From Marinagarivorans sp. UBA5868 (GTDB taxonomy: Bacteria > Pseudomonadota > Gammaproteobacteria > Pseudomonadales > Cellvibrionaceae), in the NCBI GenBank assembly GCA_002432095.1, contig DJFQ01000215.1:3715-10403 (forward strand): DNA of 6,689 nt. Direction: 5' to 3'. The translations under genes and the position numbers were made by a program. Position 1 is the stretch's first letter. Every line of letters begins with the position of its first letter. Of this stretch, positions 6,122 through 6,689 are shown one piece after another. The notes beneath the pieces are model-generated. The model did no database searches. It was not told the origin of the DNA and worked only from the letters and a program-made list of their open reading frames with translations.

Positions 6122-6625
6122 ATGCACAACTCAAGAAGAGGATCAAATTCCGCTAAGGCCGAACTGCATTCAGTGTTAAAAGCTCTCGGTCGCGTTATTT
6201 CCGAGGCTGAAAAACATCAATTATTCAGCGCGATTCCGGACATATCCATGCTATCGGGTGAGACGCCATCATGGTTTTTTGCGCCGCTAGCGGAAGGAAT
6301 TGTGAATCCCAAAGACATGCGGAAATTCATATCCGCGGGGGAGTCGATTTATTGCGGGCTTAAGTGCGGGCATTTTGCACTATTCCCAAATATGCATGCT
6401 TACATAGCAGTTGTTTATTTGTTCTGCGAGAGGACTGGCGGTTCAGCAACATCGATGGCCGCCCACGCCGTCGACCATCTTTTAGCAGCACTGGAGCACC
6501 TCCGCATCGACAAACGACTGGTGGAAGCCCTACTTCGTCATATGGATATCGAGGTTACACCGCATGCAGACTCCGAGGTTTCTGAATGGCAAAAACTGCT
6601 TGCGGCTTGTCGTCTAGAACGCTAA
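6122..6625 (+). CDS. hypothetical protein of about 167 residues
   Basis: I do not recognise this family. ATG 6122 gives a protein beginning MHNSRRGSNSAKAEL; the frame can be extended to TTG 6077, but there is no ribosome-binding site for that, and the one for 6122 is also poor. The sequence looks like a real folded protein: helical N-terminal part, a central stretch with CGLKCG (two cysteines four apart) leading into a hydrophobic HFALFPNMHAYIAVVYLF segment, and an amphipathic C-terminal part with DHLLAALEHLRIDKRLVEAL. The hydrophobic segment holds His and Asn and is short, so a buried core is more likely than a membrane helix. A later start at the ATG near 6248 would lose the N-terminal third. 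Its place after a tRNA gene allows accessory origin, but nothing else supports it. Confidence 0.6.
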   Translation: MHNSRRGSNSAKAELHSVLKALGRVISEAEKHQLFSAIPDISMLSGETPSWFFAPLAEGIVNPKDMRKFISAGESIYCGLKCGHFALFPNMHAYIAVVYLFCERTGGSATSMAAHAVDHLLAALEHLRIDKRLVEALLRHMDIEVTPHADSEVSEWQKLLAACRLER

Positions 6626-6642
6626 GGCGCATGAGGGAGTGA

Positions 6643-6655
6643 TCGCAATTTGCGA
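6643..6655. repeat. 13-bp perfect palindrome TCGCAA-T-TTGCGA
   Basis: TCGCAA (6643-6648) and TTGCGA (6650-6655) are exact inverted repeats around one T, in the 64-nt non-coding end of the window. The size and symmetry suit an operator for a dimeric regulator of a gene beyond the edge, or a short stem after the preceding ORF; there is no T run to support termination. Chance cannot be excluded. Confidence 0.3.
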
Positions 6656-6689
6656 CCCGACAATGGTCACATCCGCGCCGCAAATACAA

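Noticed and set aside
6614..6689. Possible C-terminal end of a minus-strand gene (reading CICGADVTIVGSQIAITPSC)
   Set aside because: Only about 24 codons are visible up to the window edge and the stop overlaps the upstream ORF; it looks plausible as protein but cannot be told from chance.
6639..6689. Possible plus-strand gene start at GTG 6639 or ATG 6663
   Set aside because: Fewer than 20 codons are visible, with no well-spaced ribosome-binding site for ATG 6663 and only a marginal GAGGGA next to GTG 6639.

Overview
The window looks like chromosomal DNA of a gammaproteobacterium. The signs are a typical bacterial tRNA-Pro(GGG) with encoded CCA, a long DUF349/HEAT-like coiled-coil protein of the kind seen in Pseudomonas-like and Cellvibrio-like bacteria, and a small N-terminal domain on one AIM24 protein that I associate with that class. 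Genus cannot be fixed from the sequence; a marine Cellvibrionales-type organism is a guess. All confidently called genes are on the + strand.

Layout. (1) Positions 1-477 are the 3' end of hypX (hoxX), the enzyme that makes the CO ligand of [NiFe]-hydrogenase from formyl-tetrahydrofolate under air. Only its crotonase-like C-terminal part is present. (2) After a 102-nt gap with a weak hairpin and a possible promoter comes a tight operon of three consecutive, strongly diverged AIM24-family (DUF124) genes: 580-1230, 1241-1900 and 1900-2832. Gaps are +10 nt and a 1-nt TAATG overlap. The third protein carries an extra N-terminal alpha/beta domain. (3) The 166-nt gap 2833-2998 holds an imperfect array of about 21-bp repeats based on AGATAA, then a strong GC-rich hairpin. 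(4) Positions 2999-5800 encode a 933-residue cytosolic protein with N-terminal HEAT-like repeats, a long charged coiled coil and four DUF349 modules. Its stop codon lies in the loop of a perfect 9-bp-stem hairpin. (5) A good sigma70-type promoter with a GC-rich discriminator drives tRNA-Pro(GGG) at 5894-5970. (6) An unrecognised ORF of about 167 codons (6122-6625) follows, then 64 nt with a 13-bp palindrome at the window edge.

How the genes work together. The only clear functional unit is the AIM24 trio: three homologous beta-rich proteins made from one transcript, plausibly subunits of one hetero-oligomer (inference). The hypX end probably belongs to an upstream hydrogenase-maturation cluster and is unrelated. 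The DUF349 gene seems separately transcribed and may be controlled through the repeat array and hairpin. The tRNA is a possible integration site for mobile DNA, but no integrase or duplicated tRNA end is visible here.
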